Shown here: positions 61,736 through 64,000 of the stretch, in pieces
How positions within the stretch are numbered: position 1 is the stretch's first letter
How the letters are laid out: every line of letters starts with the position of its first letter
From: Calliopsis andreniformis
Lineage: Eukaryota > Arthropoda > Insecta > Hymenoptera > Andrenidae
Direction of reading: 5' to 3'
Length of the DNA stretch: 64,000 bases
NCBI RefSeq assembly: GCF_051401765.1
Contig: NW_027480504.1
Span: 682,001 to 746,000, forward strand
Notes under the pieces: generated by a model
Seen by the model: only the letters and a program-made list of their open reading frames with translations
Database searches by the model: none
What the model was told of the DNA's origin: nothing
Translations under genes and position numbers: made by a program

Positions 61736-64000
61736 TCAATACTCAACCCCATTCTTCAATCTTCAAATCTCAATCCACAAACATCAATTCTCATCACGCA
61801 ACCCTCAACACTCAGTCCTCAATCTGCAATCCTCAATCCTCAATCCTCAGTCCTCAATTCTCAATCCTCAATCCTCAATCGTCAGACCTCAAACATCAAT
61901 ACTCAACCGTCAGTCCTCGTCCTCAATCCACAACACTCAATCGTCGATCCTCAATTTTCAATCATCAATATTCAATCTTCTATCCTCAATCCTCAATCCT
62001 CAATCCTCAATACTCAATCCTCATTGTTCAATGTTCAATCCTCAATACCCAATACCCAATCTTCAATCCTCAATCCTCAATCCTCAATCCTCAATCCTCA
62101 ATCCTCAATCCTCAGTCCTCAAACCTCAATCCTGAATCCTCAACAATCAGTTGTCAATCCTTAATCCTCAATAGAGTATCCTCAATTCACAGGTTTCAGT
62201 ACTCAATACTCAACCTGCAATCTTCAAATCCCTATCCACAAACATCAATTCTCATCACTCAGCCCTCAACACTCAGTCCCCAATCCTCAATCTTCAATCC
62301 TCAATCCTCAATCCTCAATCTTCAATCCTCAATCCTCAATCCTCAATCCTCAATCCTCAATCCTCAATCCACATTCTTCAATCCTCAACACCCAATACTC
62401 CATCTTCAATCCTCAATCCTCAGTCCTCAATTCTCAATCCTCAATCCTCAATCCTCAGACCTCAAACATCAATACTCAACCGTCAGTCCTCGTCCTCAAT
62501 CCACAACCCTCAATCGTCGATCCTCAATTTTCAATCATCAATATTCAATCTTCTATCCTCAATCCTCAATCCTCAATCCTCAATACTCAATCCTCATTGT
62601 TCAATGTTCAATCCTCAATACCCAATACTCAATCTTCAATCCTCAATCCTCAATCCTCAATCCTCAATCCCCAATCCTCAATCCTCAGTCCTCAAACCTC
62701 AATCCTGAAACCTCAATCCTCAGCCCTCAGACCTCAACAATCAGTTGTCAATCCTTGATCCTCAATAGAGTATCCTCAATTCACAGGTTTCAGTACTCAT
62801 TACTCTACCTGCAATCTTCAAATCCCTATCCACAAACATCAATTCTCATCACTCAGCCCTCAACACTCAGTCCCCAATCCTCAATCTTCAATCCTCAATC
62901 CTCAATCCTCAATCCTCAATCCTCAGTCCTCAAACCTCAATCATCAATCCTCAATCCTCAATCTTCAATCCTCAATCCTCATTCCTCAATCCTCAATGTT
63001 CAATCCGCAATACACAATCCTCAATCTTCAATCCTCAATCCTCATTCCTCAATCCTCAAACCTGAATCCTCAATCCTCAATCCTCAGTCCTCGAACCTCA
63101 AACCTGTATCCTCAATCCTGAAACCCCAATCGTCAGACCTCAGTACTCAACAATCGGTTGTCAATTATCAATCCTCAATAGAATATCATCAATTCACTGT
63201 TTTCAATACTCAATACTCAACCTGTAATTTTCAAATCTCTATCCACAAACATCAATTCTCATCATTCAACCCTCAACACTCAGTCCCCAATCCTCAATCT
63301 TCAATACTCAATCCTCAATCCTCAATCCTCGAACCTCAATCTTCAATACTCAATACTCGATCCTCAATCCTCAATCCTCAATCCTCAATCTTCAATCCTC
63401 AATACTCAATCTTCAAACCTCAATCCTCAATCCTCAATTCTCAATCCTCAATCCTCAGTCCTCAGACCTCAAACCTCTACCCTCAACCCTCAGCCCTCAT
63501 CCTCAATCCTCAATCCTCAATCCTCAATCCTCAATCCTCAATCTTCAATCCTCAATACTCAATCTTCAATAATCAATCCTCAATTCTCAATCCTCAATAC
63601 TCAATCCTCAATCGTCAATCCTCAATCACCAATCCTCAATCTTCAATCCTCAATCCTCAATCATCAATCCTCAATCCTCAATTTTCAATCCTCAATACTC
63701 AATCTGCAATCCTCAATACTCAGTCCGCAATCCTGAATGCTCAATCCTCAATCCTCAATCTTCAATCCTCAATACTCAGTCTTCAATCCTCGATCCTCAA
63801 TACTCAATCCTCAATACTCATTCTTCAATCCTCAATACCCAATCCTCAATCTTCTATCCTCAATCCTCAATCCTCAATTCTCAATCCTCGATCCTCAATC
63901 CTCGGACCTCAAACAGCAATACTCAACCCTCAGTCCTCGTCCTCAATCCTCAACCATCAATACTGAATCCTCAATCTTCAATCATCAATATTCAATCTTC
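61736..64000 (+). repeat. 6,022-bp unit, copy 2 (truncated by window end)
   Basis: C (62175, 62769) and F (63182) sit 6,022 bp from 56153, 56747 and 57160. Reading the two stretches side by side I noticed only three substitutions (near 56178, 56543 and 57124), so this is the most recent duplication in the window. The window ends inside this copy. Confidence 0.86.

Larger units (their letters stand above)
1..64000 (+). repeat. Heptanucleotide satellite array, TCAATCC monomer
   Basis: Every part of the window reads as tandem 7-bp units close to TCAATCC on this strand. The commonest variants are TCAATCT, TCAATAC, TCAGTCC, TCAATTC, TCAACCC and TCAAACC. The canonical unit has no G on this strand, so the two strands are extremely asymmetric in G and C. 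I saw no inversion, no foreign insertion and no unique sequence, and both edges lie outside the window. Perfect runs are short: the longest I noticed is nine units at 43,758-43,820. Variation is organised into higher-order blocks rather than scattered. An array this long with layered structure is typical of eukaryotic heterochromatin; bacterial heptamer repeats such as the cyanobacterial STRR families are known as short intergenic arrays. No gene is supported anywhere in it. Confidence 0.98.

Noticed and set aside
1..64000. CRISPR array.
   Set aside because: Repeats are 7 bp with no unique spacers; the diverged blocks are themselves heptamers and recur, unlike spacers.
1..64000. Telomeric DNA, since the other strand (GGATTGA units) is G-rich like a telomere repeat.
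   Set aside because: The unit matches no telomere repeat I know, is too variable, and is organised into kilobase cassettes; no chromosome end is seen. An interstitial or subtelomeric location remains possible.
1..64000. Bacterial heptamer repeats such as the STRR sequences of cyanobacteria.
   Set aside because: Those families are known as short arrays between genes. Sixty-four kilobases without a single gene does not fit a bacterial chromosome.
1..64000. CENP-B box or other known centromere protein site.
   Set aside because: No CENP-B-box-like sequence was found by eye; CG dinucleotides are rare and occur only in isolated variant units.

Overview
The whole window is one uninterrupted block of satellite DNA. 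The basic unit is a 7-bp monomer, TCAATCC on the given strand (GGATTGA on the other), repeated head to tail from base 1 to base 64,000, always in the same orientation. I see no gene, RNA gene, transposon, CRISPR array or unique sequence, and neither edge of the array is present. The many long open frames on the + strand are by-products of a 7-bp unit without a stop codon; none is annotated as a gene. A tandem array of this size with layered higher-order structure suggests eukaryotic heterochromatin (centromeric, pericentromeric, subtelomeric or sex-chromosome type). The sequence alone does not identify the organism.

The array is not a plain heptamer run. Two families of diverged heptamer blocks recur throughout. 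The M block is 29 heptamers (about 203 bp), centred on TCAATAG-AATATCC; I located about 92 copies and sorted them into subtypes A, A', A'', B1, B2, C, D, E, F and G, plus 17 copies of a truncated left half, H. The P block is about 97 bp and carries a shared 6-bp unit, usually TCGTCC or TCATCC, that breaks the 7-bp register by one base. M and P blocks are joined by near-canonical heptamers into recurring cassettes: alpha (A'-H-P-A-B, about 1.1 kb) and beta (D-A''-E, sometimes with G, about 0.8 to 1.2 kb).

Cassettes have been copied and shuffled on several scales. Examples are 538-bp tandem duplications at 11.8, 18.2 and 27.9 kb; about 1.08-kb units at 1.3-3.4 kb and 1,068-bp units at 23.3-25.4 kb; 1,342-bp units at 33.6-36.2 kb; a 2,703/3,143-bp pair at 50-55.8 kb; a 5.2-kb segment at 9.9-15.1 kb repeated at 16.3-21.5 kb; and a nearly identical 6,022-bp step between 55.7 and 61.7 kb. 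In the cases I could check, the length of a duplication or deletion is a multiple of 7 minus the number of 6-bp units inside it (plus any 8-bp units). Exchange has therefore kept the heptamer register, as expected of unequal homologous recombination or gene conversion between higher-order units.

Layout: 0-9.9 kb, alpha cassettes with C and D blocks; 9.9-21.5 kb, two copies of a 5.2-kb segment flanking a 1.2-kb piece; 21.5-29.6 kb, C/F/D units and a third partial copy; 29.6-36.2 kb, P-rich arrays, beta cassettes and the 1,342-bp duplication; 36.2-49.4 kb, beta cassettes, A-B pairs and a relative of 28-31 kb; 49.4-64 kb, tandem alpha cassettes and the 6-kb unit. All alignments were done by eye, so boundaries are good to tens of bases unless stated otherwise.
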